Part shown: positions 15,836-25,114 of the stretch, one piece after another
Layout: each line of letters starts with the position of its first letter
How positions within the stretch are numbered: the first letter of the stretch is position 1
NCBI GenBank assembly: GCA_902776725.1
Contig: CACYQX010000005.1
Coordinates: 1-64,000 of the forward strand
Length of the DNA: 64,000 nt
DNA from: an uncultured Eubacteriales bacterium
GTDB taxonomy: Bacteria; Bacillota; Clostridia; Peptostreptococcales; Anaerovoracaceae
Reading direction: 5' to 3'
Notes under the pieces: generated by a model
The model's database searches: none
The model's input: the letters and a program-made list of their open reading frames with translations, nothing else
Told to the model about the DNA's origin: nothing
Translations under genes and position numbers: made by a program

Positions 15836-17336
15836 TAGAAAGGTTTTATTAAAGGTTAGAAACCTTAAGCAATACTTCCCTCTTAAGAAAAAAGGTCTAT
15901 ACGTCAAAGCCAACGACGGCATTTCCTTGGATATTTACGAGGGTGAAGTATTCGGTCTCGTAGGTGAGTCCGGTTGCGGTAAATCCACTCTGGGTAGAAC
16001 TCTCCTTCAGCTCTATAAGCAGACCGACGGTAGAACGATGTACTACGGAAAGTCTCTGGAGGAAATTTCGCCTAAATACGTACTCGAGACCATCAAGGAC
16101 GTAAACAAGCTTAAACCCAGAATCAAAGAATTGGCTGAGAAGAGGGATAAGCTTCAGGCTGAATACAACAAGATGTCCGAGCAGGAGCAATACGCAAAGC
16201 ATGCAGAACTCGAAGCAGCAAAGAAGGCCGCAAACGACGTACTGCTCGACGTAGGAAATATCTTTGGCGGACTTATGGCCGTCGACGATATGTCCGAAAT
16301 TCAGAGGGCTTTCGAGAAGCAGTGGAATCTCGCTCACACGGGTGTTGGATTGGACACGGAGAGAAGAGAAATCCAGGTTAAGAGAGACGATGCGGAATTT
16401 GCAGGAAAGAATACTTCTTCCTACGATTCAAAGCTTGCTGCTATCGACGAAAAGATAAAAGCCAACGACGAAGCTCTTGCCAAGGCTACAGCGGAAATTG
16501 ATGCGCTGCGCGAGAAATACAAGAACGTTGAAGGTTATGACAAATACGAAGAACTGAGGGATTCGGGAATAGACCTTGCGCGTCTCGATTATAGCGAGAT
16601 TCGTCTTCTGAGACAGGACCTTCAGATTATCTTCCAGGATCCATATTCCTCGCTCAATCCGCGTATGACCATCGGTCAGATTATAGGGGAAGGCCTTAAG
16701 GCCCACCATATCTACGAGGAGAACAACGAGAGAATGCAGGAATACATACTTAAGGTTATGGATGACTGCGGACTGCAGCCATACTTCCTGCACAGATTTC
16801 CGCACCAGTTCTCCGGTGGTCAGCGTCAGCGTGTAGCTATCGGCAGAGCGCTCGCGGTTAATCCGAAGTTTGTTGTATGCGACGAAGCCGTATCGGCATT
16901 GGACGTATCGGTACAGTCGCAGATTATCAACCTGCTTCAGGATCTAAGGGAGAAGCAAGACCTGACATATCTATTCATTACGCACGATCTATCGGTTGTA
17001 AAATACATCTCCGACAGAATCGGCGTTATGTACCTCGGCAATATGGTTGAACTATCTGAGTCCGAGAAGATATTTTCAAGACCGCTGCATCCTTATACAC
17101 AGGCGCTCATAGTCGCGATTCCGACAACTGAGCCGGATGTAGATCAGACTTTGCAGATTCTTGAAGGTGATATTCCGAGTCCGGTTAATCCTCCAAGCGG
17201 ATGCAAGTTCCATACTAGATGCAGATTCTGCACGGATATATGCAAGAACATCGTTCCTGCGTGGAGAGAACTCGAGCCGGGACACTTCGTTGCTTGTCAC
17301 CATCCTTTGACAGAAGGTCAGGATAAAGAACAGTAA
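15822..17336 (+). CDS. dppF: Peptide ABC transporter ATPase DppF with a large helical insert
   Basis: 504 residues against ~320 usual. Walker A GESGCGKST is at residues 48-56, but the Q-loop glutamine (IIFQDPYSSLNP) is at residue 272, so ~216 residues separate elements normally ~50 apart. The extra ~170 residues (about 80-250) are charged and helical, with two long coiled-coil-like stretches (around DVNKLKPRIKELAEKRDKLQ and AAIDEKIKANDEALAKATAE) flanking a central part. The rest is canonical: signature FSGGQRQR, Walker B VVCDEAVSALD, H-loop THD and a Cys-rich C-terminal domain (five cysteines). The insert lies at the tip of the helical/RecA junction and could bind a partner or DppC. Ribosome binding site AGGAGGG inside dppD. 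Confidence 0.92.
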   Translation: MSQNDRKVLLKVRNLKQYFPLKKKGLYVKANDGISLDIYEGEVFGLVGESGCGKSTLGRTLLQLYKQTDGRTMYYGKSLEEISPKYVLETIKDVNKLKPRIKELAEKRDKLQAEYNKMSEQEQYAKHAELEAAKKAANDVLLDVGNIFGGLMAVDDMSEIQRAFEKQWNLAHTGVGLDTERREIQVKRDDAEFAGKNTSSYDSKLAAIDEKIKANDEALAKATAEIDALREKYKNVEGYDKYEELRDSGIDLARLDYSEIRLLRQDLQIIFQDPYSSLNPRMTIGQIIGEGLKAHHIYEENNERMQEYILKVMDDCGLQPYFLHRFPHQFSGGQRQRVAIGRALAVNPKFVVCDEAVSALDVSVQSQIINLLQDLREKQDLTYLFITHDLSVVKYISDRIGVMYLGNMVELSESEKIFSRPLHPYTQALIVAIPTTEPDVDQTLQILEGDIPSPVNPPSGCKFHTRCRFCTDICKNIVPAWRELEPGHFVACHHPLTEGQDKEQ

Positions 17337-17348
17337 GAGGAAAGAGAT

Positions 17349-17594
17349 ATGCTGTTTAACGGCAGATACGAGAGGGCCAGAAAGATCCAGCGCGAGCAGG
17401 CAGGCCTGAAAGACGAAACAGAATATAGGGATTACGATGGAGAGAAACTGTATGAGCCCACCATCGAGGACAATATAGAAAAAGGTGATATGTTGTCCCT
17501 CATGATATCGGGCATGCTTACGATTCTCCCCATCGCCGCTCTTGCTTTGCTCGCTGTCGTGGCAGCAGGTTTCCTGTTCTTCAGACTATTCTAG
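17349..17594 (+). CDS. Small membrane protein at the end of the dpp operon
   Basis: 81 residues: a charged hydrophilic N-terminal half (RARKIQREQAGLKDETEYRD) and a single C-terminal hydrophobic segment (residues ~49-80), so probably tail-anchored with the charged part in the cytoplasm. It starts 12 bases after dppF with GAGGAAAGAG as ribosome binding site, so it is very likely co-translated with the transporter. I do not recognise the family. The position next to an importer with extra domains makes an accessory role conceivable, but that is inference. Confidence 0.65.
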   Translation: MLFNGRYERARKIQREQAGLKDETEYRDYDGEKLYEPTIEDNIEKGDMLSLMISGMLTILPIAALALLAVVAAGFLFFRLF

Positions 17595-17663
17595 ATCAGG
17601 TTTTGGTTATACGATTCTAGTGCACATTTAAGATATATATTTGATAAGGAAGGGAGTTTCGCT

Positions 17664-20600
17664 ATGAGACAACTCAAGACAATGGACGGCAATACCGCTG
17701 CTGCGCATGTCGCTTATGCGTTTACAGAGGTAGCTGCCATCTATCCAATCACACCGTCTTCTCCCATGGCCGAAAGCATGGACGAGTGGGCGGCAGAAGA
17801 TCGTAAGAACATCTTTGGTGAGCAGGTAAAGATTGTAGAACTTGAATCAGAAGCAGGTGCCGCAGGTGCCGTTCACGGTTCCGTGGCAGCAGGTTCATAT
17901 ACTTCTACATTCACAGCTTCACAGGGACTTCTTCTTATGATTCCTAACATGTATAAGCTCGCAGGTGAGCATTCGCCGGCAGTTTTCCATGTTTCCGCAA
18001 GAGCGCTTGCTACACACGCTCTTTCAATCTTTGGCGATCAGGCAGACGTAATGGCCGTTCGTCAGACGGGATTTGTAATGATAGCAAGTAACAGCGTTCA
18101 GCAGGTAATGGACCTTGCTGCTGTTGCACATCTTGCAGCTATCGGCGGACATCTTCCGGTGCTTCATTTCTTTGATGGATTCAGAACATCACATGAGCAA
18201 CAGAAGATCGAGATGTGGGACTATGATGAACTCGCATCAATGGTTGACTGGGATGCGGTAAAGGCATTCAAGCAGAGAACATTCCACCCGACAAATCCGT
18301 ATATCATGGGACCTGCTGAGCAGCCTGAGTCTTACTTCCAGCACAAAGAAGCAAGCAACAAGGCTTACGAGGAGACTCCTGACATCGTTGCTAAGTATAT
18401 GGATATGGTCAATGCCAAGATCGGCACAGACTATAAGCCTTTCAATTACTATGGTGCGCCTGATGCAACAGACATCATCGTAGCTATGGGTTCGGTCTGC
18501 GACGCAGCTGAAGAACTCATCGACTATATGATGGCAGAAGGCAAGAAGGTTGGTATCCTTGAGGTTCACCTCTATAGACCATTCTCCGCAGAGTATATGC
18601 TCAAGGTTCTTCCTGAGACTGTTAAGAAGATTTCAGTTCTTGACAGAACAAAGGAACCCGGCGGCGTAGGCGAACCACTCTATATCGACGTGGTAAGCGC
18701 ACTCAAGGGAAGCAAGTTTGAAGATGCTGAGATGTTCCGCGGACGTTATGGACTCGGTTCCAAGGACGTTCAGCCGGGAGACATCCTCGCTGCATTCGAG
18801 AATATGGAAAGCGCAAATCCGAAGAAAGAGTTCACACTCTCAATCGAGGACGATGTAACCAATCTTTCCATCAAGCCAAGCCACTATCCTGATACAGCTC
18901 CTGAGGGAACCAAGGCATGCAAGTTCTGGGGACTCGGTGCTGACGGAACAGTAGGCGCAAACAAGAACAGCGTAAAGATTATCGGTGACCACACGGACAA
19001 GAAGGCTCAAGCATACTTCCAGTATGACAGTAAGAAGTCCGGCGGCGTTACAATCTCCCACCTGAGATTTGGTGACAAGCCGATCAAGTCAACATATTAC
19101 GTAAAGCAGGCTGACTTTGTTGCCTGCCACAACGAAGCTTACGTACATCTCTACAAGATGGTAGAGGACGTTAAGCCGGGCGGAATCTTCCTTCTGAACT
19201 GTACATGGGACGATGCTGAACTTGACAAGCACCTTCCGGCAACGATGAAGAGATACATCGCCAAGAACAACGTTCAGTTCTACACATGTAACGCTGTAGA
19301 AATCGCCAAGGAAATCGGTCTCGGCGCACGCCACACCAATATGGTACTTCAGGCTGCATTCTTTAAGCTCGCAGACATTATTCCTATCGACGAAGCAGTA
19401 GAATACATGAAGGATGCCATCAAGAAGACTTACGGCCGCAAGGGCGACGAAGTCGTAAACATGAATATGGCAGCCGTTGACCAGGGAATTGAAAAGATTC
19501 ACAAGGTTGACGTTCCTGCTTCATGGGCAGATTGTCCGGACGACGCAGCACCTGAAGAATACAAGGGCCGCGACAAATTCCATACGGACTTCCTGAACAA
19601 GGTTCTCTATCCGTATAGCCATATGGACGGAGATTCCATCCCTGTATCCACATTCCTCGATTCACAGAGCGGTATTTCCCCGAGCGGAACATCTGCCTTT
19701 GAAAAGAGAGGTATTGCTACAGACGTACCTGTATGGGACAAGGATAAATGTATCCAGTGTAACCAGTGCGCTTATGTATGTCCGCATGCTGTAATCAGAC
19801 CGTTCGTAATCGACGGCGAGCAGGCAGAAGCAATCGGTAATGACTGCGCTCCTGTAAAGGGCATCAAGGATATGGAAGACAAATGCTTCACAATGGGCAT
19901 TTCCGCTCTTGACTGCACGGGCTGCGGATCCTGCGCATACGTATGTCCTGCAAAGGAGAAGGCTCTCACAATGACGCCGGTAGATTCCGATGTATTTGAG
20001 AATTCTCAGAAGAAGTTCGACTATCTCTTTGAGAATGTTGATCCTAAGACTCAGCCTGCGGCTACAAACAACGTAAAGAACTCACAGTTCCTGCAGCCGC
20101 TCCTCGAGTTCTCAGGCGCTTGCCCGGGATGCGGTGAGACACCATATGCTAAGCTCATCACTCAGCTCTTTGGTGACAGAATGTATATCGCAAACGCTAC
20201 GGGATGTTCCTCCATCTGGGGTAACTCACTCCCGAGCACACCTTATACAGTAAACAAAGAGGGTAGAGGTCCTGCATGGGCTAACTCGCTCTTTGAAGAC
20301 AATGCTGAATTCGGTTACGGTATCGCAATCTCCATGAAGGCACGCCGTCAGGAGATGAAGTCCGCAGTTGAGAGACTCGTTCCGGAACTCGGTGCCACAG
20401 CACAGGATTGGATTGACGGAATGAACGATGCCGAGAAGGCTGAAGAAGCAGGAAAAGCTCTCCTCGCTGCATGCGAAAAGATGTCCGGAAACAAGGACGC
20501 CGAATATGTAGTTGAGAACAAGTCCATGCTCATCAAGCCATCCGTATGGATCTTCGGTGGTGACGGTTGGGCTTACGATATCGGTTACGGCGGACTCGAT

Positions 20601-21197
20601 CACGTACTTGCAAGCGGCGAGAACGTAAACGTAATGGTATTCGATACGGAAGTTTACTCCAACACAGGTGGACAGTCCTCCAAGGCTACACCGCTCGGAG
20701 CAGTTGCTAAGTTTGCTTCCGCAGGTAAGGGCGTAAAGAAGAAAGACCTTGCTCAGATTGCCATGGCTTATGGATACATCTATGTTGCGGTAATCAATAT
20801 GGGTGCAAACCAGAACCAGACACTCCAGGCTATCAAGGAAGCTGAAGCTTATGACGGACCATCTCTCATAATCGCTTACGCACCTTGCATCAACCACGGT
20901 ATCAAGGTCGGCATGAACAGATCACAGGAAGAAGCCAAGAAGGCTACAGCTTCCGGTTACTGGAACATGCTTCGCTTCAACCCTGCACTTGCAGAGAAGG
21001 GTGAGAATCCGCTCACAATTGACAGCAAGGAAGCTACAGAGAGCTATAGAGACTTCCTCATGGGCGAAGTTCGTTATAACTCCCTCGCAGCCAGATTCCC
21101 GGAGAAGGCGGAAGCACTCTTTGAGGAAGCTGAAAAGCAGTCAAAGGAGAGATTCGAACATCTCCAGGCTCTCAAGGACAGCTACGACAAAGCATAA
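17664..21197 (+). CDS. nifJ: Pyruvate:ferredoxin (flavodoxin) oxidoreductase, single-chain
   Basis: 1177 residues, the normal length of the fused homodimeric enzyme. It oxidises pyruvate plus CoA to acetyl-CoA and CO2, reducing ferredoxin. Domain order: domain I with AYAFTEVAAIYPITPSSPMAE, the CoA-contact domains, a ferredoxin-like insert with two 4Fe-4S motifs (CIQCNQCAYVCP and CTGCGSCAYVCP), the proximal cluster/TPP region (GACPGCGETPY, ATGCSSIWG) and the TPP motif (GDGWAYDIGYGG...NTGGQSS). Strong GGAAGGGAG ribosome binding site. The gene stands alone, followed by a run of inverted repeats and a terminator. It supplies acetyl-CoA to citrate synthase and fermentation. Confidence 0.97.
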   Translation: MRQLKTMDGNTAAAHVAYAFTEVAAIYPITPSSPMAESMDEWAAEDRKNIFGEQVKIVELESEAGAAGAVHGSVAAGSYTSTFTASQGLLLMIPNMYKLAGEHSPAVFHVSARALATHALSIFGDQADVMAVRQTGFVMIASNSVQQVMDLAAVAHLAAIGGHLPVLHFFDGFRTSHEQQKIEMWDYDELASMVDWDAVKAFKQRTFHPTNPYIMGPAEQPESYFQHKEASNKAYEETPDIVAKYMDMVNAKIGTDYKPFNYYGAPDATDIIVAMGSVCDAAEELIDYMMAEGKKVGILEVHLYRPFSAEYMLKVLPETVKKISVLDRTKEPGGVGEPLYIDVVSALKGSKFEDAEMFRGRYGLGSKDVQPGDILAAFENMESANPKKEFTLSIEDDVTNLSIKPSHYPDTAPEGTKACKFWGLGADGTVGANKNSVKIIGDHTDKKAQAYFQYDSKKSGGVTISHLRFGDKPIKSTYYVKQADFVACHNEAYVHLYKMVEDVKPGGIFLLNCTWDDAELDKHLPATMKRYIAKNNVQFYTCNAVEIAKEIGLGARHTNMVLQAAFFKLADIIPIDEAVEYMKDAIKKTYGRKGDEVVNMNMAAVDQGIEKIHKVDVPASWADCPDDAAPEEYKGRDKFHTDFLNKVLYPYSHMDGDSIPVSTFLDSQSGISPSGTSAFEKRGIATDVPVWDKDKCIQCNQCAYVCPHAVIRPFVIDGEQAEAIGNDCAPVKGIKDMEDKCFTMGISALDCTGCGSCAYVCPAKEKALTMTPVDSDVFENSQKKFDYLFENVDPKTQPAATNNVKNSQFLQPLLEFSGACPGCGETPYAKLITQLFGDRMYIANATGCSSIWGNSLPSTPYTVNKEGRGPAWANSLFEDNAEFGYGIAISMKARRQEMKSAVERLVPELGATAQDWIDGMNDAEKAEEAGKALLAACEKMSGNKDAEYVVENKSMLIKPSVWIFGGDGWAYDIGYGGLDHVLASGENVNVMVFDTEVYSNTGGQSSKATPLGAVAKFASAGKGVKKKDLAQIAMAYGYIYVAVINMGANQNQTLQAIKEAEAYDGPSLIIAYAPCINHGIKVGMNRSQEEAKKATASGYWNMLRFNPALAEKGENPLTIDSKEATESYRDFLMGEVRYNSLAARFPEKAEALFEEAEKQSKERFEHLQALKDSYDKA

Positions 21198-21205
21198 TTC
21201 AATCA

Positions 21206-21258
21206 TGCCATGCGCATGGCAATGACTAACCGTTAGTTTACCGCCTTGTAAAAGGCGG
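21206..21258. repeat. Three consecutive inverted repeats after nifJ
   Basis: A perfect 16-bp palindrome TGCCATGCGCATGGCA (21206-21221), a 13-base near-palindrome ACTAACCGTTAGT (21225-21237) and a 7-bp stem CCGCCTT/AAGGCGG (21241-21258, loop GTAA) lie one after another directly upstream of the terminator. None has a T-run. They may form a structured 3' end; function unknown. Confidence 0.6.
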
Positions 21259-21270
21259 AGACTATAACTA

Positions 21271-21312
21271 GAAAGAGGTCCACGGGCGCATTTTGGACCT
21301 CTTTCACTTTTC
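21271..21312 (+). terminator. Terminator after nifJ
   Basis: A perfect 12-bp stem GAAAGAGGTCCA/TGGACCTCTTTC (21271-21282 with 21294-21305), followed by ACTTTTCT. It precedes the exporter genes by only 13 bases, so it may also work as an attenuator for them. Confidence 0.75.
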
Positions 21313-21324
21313 TTAAAAGGTAAG

Positions 21325-23178
21325 ATGAAACAAGGTGAAAAGAAACCCGGCGTATCAGACTTCCTTAGAAGTCGGTACGCCGGAAAGTTCATAAAGAAGT
21401 ACAAGTGGAATTACCTTGCCGGTATGGCGATTCTAATCATAATAGACATCGCCCAGACAAGGGTTCCTCTTATTGTGGGCGGAATTATAGACAAGGTGGA
21501 CCAAAGGACCGCTACGTCTGTTGATTTCCGTACCGCAATTTTGACTATGATTGCTATCGCTATCCTTGTTCTCCTTGGAAGACTGGGATGGCGTTATTGT
21601 ATTTTTGGTGCGGCGAGAAAAATAGAGAGGGATATAAGAAACGATCTCTTCTCGCATCTTCTGAAACTTCCGTCCTCTTATTTCCATGAACATAAGGCCG
21701 GCGAAATCATGGCATATATGACCAATGACATAGAGGCGGTGAGGATGACTTTTGCTGTTACCGTGATGATGGCCCTCGATATGTTTACCATCGGAATTGC
21801 CGTCGTTTATAACATGGTGACAAAGATCGATTGGAAATTGTCGATCGTAGCAATACTCCCGCTGACGCTCGTTGCGATTGTTGCGCGTTTTGTCGGAAAC
21901 GAACTCCATTCAAGATTTACAAAGAGGCAGGAAGCTTTTGCCGCAGTATCGGATTTTGTTCAGGAGAAGCTTTCGGGTATACATGTTGTAAAAGCATTTG
22001 TTCAGGAGAAGAAAGAGTGCGACGCATTCCTTAAGGTGAACGAGGCCTCCAAGCAGGCGAATCTGCGCGAGGTAAGGGTTGCCGCGTTCCTATTCCCCTT
22101 TATGCGAATGATAGCCGGAATATCGATTGCGATTGCAATCATGTACGGCGGATATATATCAATCATGGGAAGAATAAGCGTCGGCGATTTCTCGGCGTTT
22201 GTTCAGTATCTCAATATGCTCGTATGGCCGATTTCCTCGATAGGACGAATCTTAAACGTAATTTCGCGCGGCTCGGCATCTCTCAACAGAGTTACGGGCG
22301 TTCTTGACGCTGAATCGGATATTATTGATATCGCAGACGAGATGGCAAACAGCTCTGGAAGCGATGATGCTAAGGAAGAAGCAGGTGATGCGGCTGATAG
22401 CGAGTTCCCCGAACATCTCTCAGGCGACATCGAAGTCAGACATCTCACATTCAAGTATCCGGGCACAGATAAACTTGTTCTTGACGATGTGTCCTTCACC
22501 GTCAGGAAGGGCGAAACTCTCGGTGTTGTCGCGCGTACGGGCGAGGGCAAGAGTACGCTTGCGGATCTCATGCTCAGAGTCTATGACTGCGATAAGGATA
22601 TGATCTATATCGGCGGAAAGGAGATTCACGAGGTTCCGCTTAAGACGCTCAGAAAGACATTTGGTTATGTTCCGCAGGACGACTTCCTGTTCTCCGCAAC
22701 CGTATCCGAGAATATCGCCTTTGGTGACAGAAGCAAGACGCAGGAAGAGATAGAGGAGGCCGCAAAGGTTGCCTGCGTCCACGACAACGTCATCGGATTC
22801 AAGGACGGATACGACACCATAGTCGGCGAGCGCGGAGTTTCGCTTTCCGGCGGACAAAAACAGAGAATTGCGATTGCGAGAGCGTTGATACTCAATCCGG
22901 AGATTTTGATTATGGATGATTCGCTCTCGGCTGTCGATACGGATACAGAGGAGCAGATAAAGAAGAACTTCCGCGAGGAGAGACAGGGTAAGACCAATAT
23001 CATTATTGCGCACAGACTCTCGAGCCTTAAGGACGCGGATAATATTATTGTGCTCGAGGACGGCAAGATTATCGAAGAAGGTAAGCACGATGCTCTTATG
23101 GAGAACGGTGGGTTCTACGCCAAACTCTATGAGCGTCAGCTTATGGAAAAGAAGAGAGAGGAGGAGTTTGGAGTATGA
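21325..23178 (+). CDS. ABC exporter half-transporter (degenerate-site subunit of a heterodimer)
   Basis: 617 residues: six-helix exporter membrane domain (residues ~30-320), then a nucleotide-binding domain with Walker A ARTGEGKST, canonical signature LSGGQKQR and Walker B ILIMDDSLSAVD. The catalytic glutamate after Walker B is Asp (MDD), so its own site is degenerate, as in the BmrC/YheI type. A linker rich in Ser/Asp/Glu (residues ~335-365) joins the domains. Overlaps the next gene by 4 bases (ATGA). The pair resembles multidrug/lipid exporters; the substrate is unknown. Confidence 0.9.
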   Translation: MKQGEKKPGVSDFLRSRYAGKFIKKYKWNYLAGMAILIIIDIAQTRVPLIVGGIIDKVDQRTATSVDFRTAILTMIAIAILVLLGRLGWRYCIFGAARKIERDIRNDLFSHLLKLPSSYFHEHKAGEIMAYMTNDIEAVRMTFAVTVMMALDMFTIGIAVVYNMVTKIDWKLSIVAILPLTLVAIVARFVGNELHSRFTKRQEAFAAVSDFVQEKLSGIHVVKAFVQEKKECDAFLKVNEASKQANLREVRVAAFLFPFMRMIAGISIAIAIMYGGYISIMGRISVGDFSAFVQYLNMLVWPISSIGRILNVISRGSASLNRVTGVLDAESDIIDIADEMANSSGSDDAKEEAGDAADSEFPEHLSGDIEVRHLTFKYPGTDKLVLDDVSFTVRKGETLGVVARTGEGKSTLADLMLRVYDCDKDMIYIGGKEIHEVPLKTLRKTFGYVPQDDFLFSATVSENIAFGDRSKTQEEIEEAAKVACVHDNVIGFKDGYDTIVGERGVSLSGGQKQRIAIARALILNPEILIMDDSLSAVDTDTEEQIKKNFREERQGKTNIIIAHRLSSLKDADNIIVLEDGKIIEEGKHDALMENGGFYAKLYERQLMEKKREEEFGV

Positions 23179-24989
23179 ACGACGACATAGTTCTAAAGAG
23201 CAACGGCAAGCATCCATTCTTCCGCCTCCTCAAATACGGACTTCCGTATACCGGATGGTTCCTCTTGGCATTCATTTTGATATTGGGTTCGGTTTTCCTT
23301 ACGCTATATCAACCGAGACTTCTCGGTCAGGCAGTCGACCAGTTCATCGGTAAATATGCGGAGATGAGCACAGAAGGGCTCAGCGTGGAGGCTATCAAGG
23401 AAATCCGCGCGGAAGATCTCTCGGGAGTAATAAGGCTCGGACTTCTTTATATGGGAGCGGTTATCGCGACCATGGCCCTCACTTATATAGAGGCGTTGAT
23501 TCTATCGTCCGTGAGCCAGAAGATAATATTCAATTTGAGAAACGATCTCTTTGGCAAGCTCAACAAGCTCCACATAGGATTCTTTAACGACAATCCTGTG
23601 GGAAGACTCGTAACGAGGGTAACAAACGACTGCGAGACGGTAAGCCAGCTCTTTATGGATGTAATCGTAAATATGCTTCGAGGCATCTTTGTTCTCGTCG
23701 GCATAATGGCGGTGATGCTAAGCTATAACGTGAGGCTGTCGCTTCACATCTTTATAGTACTTCCGATAGTAGCTGTCGCAACCTTTATCTTTACCACGAC
23801 TACGAGCAAAATCTATCGAAGGATAAGGGCGCTGATTTCAGATCTCAACGGATTTGTTGCAGAGCGCGTCATGGGAATACGCGTGGTCCAGGCTTTTACC
23901 GCGGAAGAGGACGTTGAAAACGACTTCAGGGAGAGAACTGAGAACCTGAGGAAGAACAATATGAAGCAGCTTGCTGCATTTGCTTTCTATAGTCCCGTTA
24001 CCTATGTAATGAATATTACGGCGCTGGGAATACTGGTGGTCATGGGCGGAAAAATGGTTCTTCAGGGAATCGTAACCGTGGGAACCCTCGTTACTTTCCA
24101 GAGATATATAAGCCAATTCTTCCAGCCGATAGAGGAACTGGCAGAGCAGTTCAATACCATTCAGTCCGCCAAGGCCTGCGCGGAGAGAATATTCTGGCTT
24201 CTCGATACGGAACCCGAAATCGTGGATGCTGAAGACGCAATCTCCATTACCGACATCAAGGGTAAGATAGAGTTCAAGAATGTCTGGTTCTGCTATAAAG
24301 AAGGCGAGTGGGTGCTGAAAGACGTATCGTTCAAGGTCGAACCCGGCGAGAGAGTGGCATTTGTAGGTGCTACGGGTGCGGGCAAGACAACGATTCAAAG
24401 TTTGATTTGTAGATACTACGACATACAAAAAGGGCAAATCCTGATCGATGGCGTGGACATCAAAAAGATTAAACTCGAGGATCTTAGAGGTCATATCGGA
24501 GAGATGCTTCAGGACGTATTCCTCTTCTCTGGCAACGTCAAGGATAATATCAGGCTGAATGAGGATATAAGCGATGAGGAGATTCACGTTGCTGCAGAGA
24601 CCGTTAACGCGAGCAAATTCATCGAGACGCTTCCTGATAAATACGAACACGAGGTAATTGAACGCGGCGCATCGTTCTCGGCGGGACAGAGGCAGCTCCT
24701 GTCGTTTGCAAGAACGCTTGCGTCAAAACCGTCGGTGCTGATACTCGATGAGGCGACGGCCAATATCGATACAGACACGGAAATCTTGATTCAGGACGCA
24801 CTGCAGAAGCTTATGGAGGGACGTACAACGCTAATCGTCGCCCATAGGCTATCCACAATCAGAAACGTCGACAATATCATCGTCATGCATAAGGGCGAGA
24901 TCGTGGAGCAGGGCAACCACCAGGAGCTCCTCGCCAAGGGCGGCATGTATTATAAGCTCTACAAGCTGCAGTACGAGCAGAGCGCATAA
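23175..24989 (+). CDS. ABC exporter half-transporter (catalytic-site subunit of a heterodimer)
   Basis: 604 residues with the exporter membrane domain and a nucleotide-binding domain with Walker A GATGAGKTT, Walker B VLILDEATANID (catalytic Glu present) and H-loop VAHR, but an altered signature FSAGQRQL. This complements the partner, which has LSGGQ but lacks the Glu: together they make one full and one degenerate ATP site, as in BmrCD/TM287-288. Translation is coupled to the upstream gene (ATGA overlap). A terminator follows. Probably drug, peptide or lipid export; not determinable here. Confidence 0.92.
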   Translation: MNDDIVLKSNGKHPFFRLLKYGLPYTGWFLLAFILILGSVFLTLYQPRLLGQAVDQFIGKYAEMSTEGLSVEAIKEIRAEDLSGVIRLGLLYMGAVIATMALTYIEALILSSVSQKIIFNLRNDLFGKLNKLHIGFFNDNPVGRLVTRVTNDCETVSQLFMDVIVNMLRGIFVLVGIMAVMLSYNVRLSLHIFIVLPIVAVATFIFTTTTSKIYRRIRALISDLNGFVAERVMGIRVVQAFTAEEDVENDFRERTENLRKNNMKQLAAFAFYSPVTYVMNITALGILVVMGGKMVLQGIVTVGTLVTFQRYISQFFQPIEELAEQFNTIQSAKACAERIFWLLDTEPEIVDAEDAISITDIKGKIEFKNVWFCYKEGEWVLKDVSFKVEPGERVAFVGATGAGKTTIQSLICRYYDIQKGQILIDGVDIKKIKLEDLRGHIGEMLQDVFLFSGNVKDNIRLNEDISDEEIHVAAETVNASKFIETLPDKYEHEVIERGASFSAGQRQLLSFARTLASKPSVLILDEATANIDTDTEILIQDALQKLMEGRTTLIVAHRLSTIRNVDNIIVMHKGEIVEQGNHQELLAKGGMYYKLYKLQYEQSA

Positions 24990-24996
24990 GCTTATA

Positions 24997-25025
24997 CCCC
25001 GGGAATATCAAATTCTCGGGGTTAT
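24997..25025 (+). terminator. Terminator after the exporter pair
   Basis: CCCCGGGAAT (24997-25006) pairs with ATTCTCGGGG (25012-25021) with one non-Watson-Crick position, followed by TTATTAT. Confidence 0.75.
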
Positions 25026-25055
25026 TATATGGAAATAGTACTGTTTCGCTCTAAA

Positions 25056-25087
25056 TTGATAGAGAATACCGGAATTTGTGGTATTAT
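25056..25087 (+). promoter_or_regulatory. Promoter of the aromatic amino acid operon
   Basis: An extended -10 (TGG then TATTAT, 25079-25087) 27 bases before the aroF start. A possible -35 TTGATA (25056-25061) is 20 bp away, longer than ideal, which the extended -10 may offset. The leader is too short for a T-box or attenuator. Confidence 0.55.
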
Positions 25088-25114
25088 ATAGGGTAAAGTT
25101 GTAGGAGGAAAACT

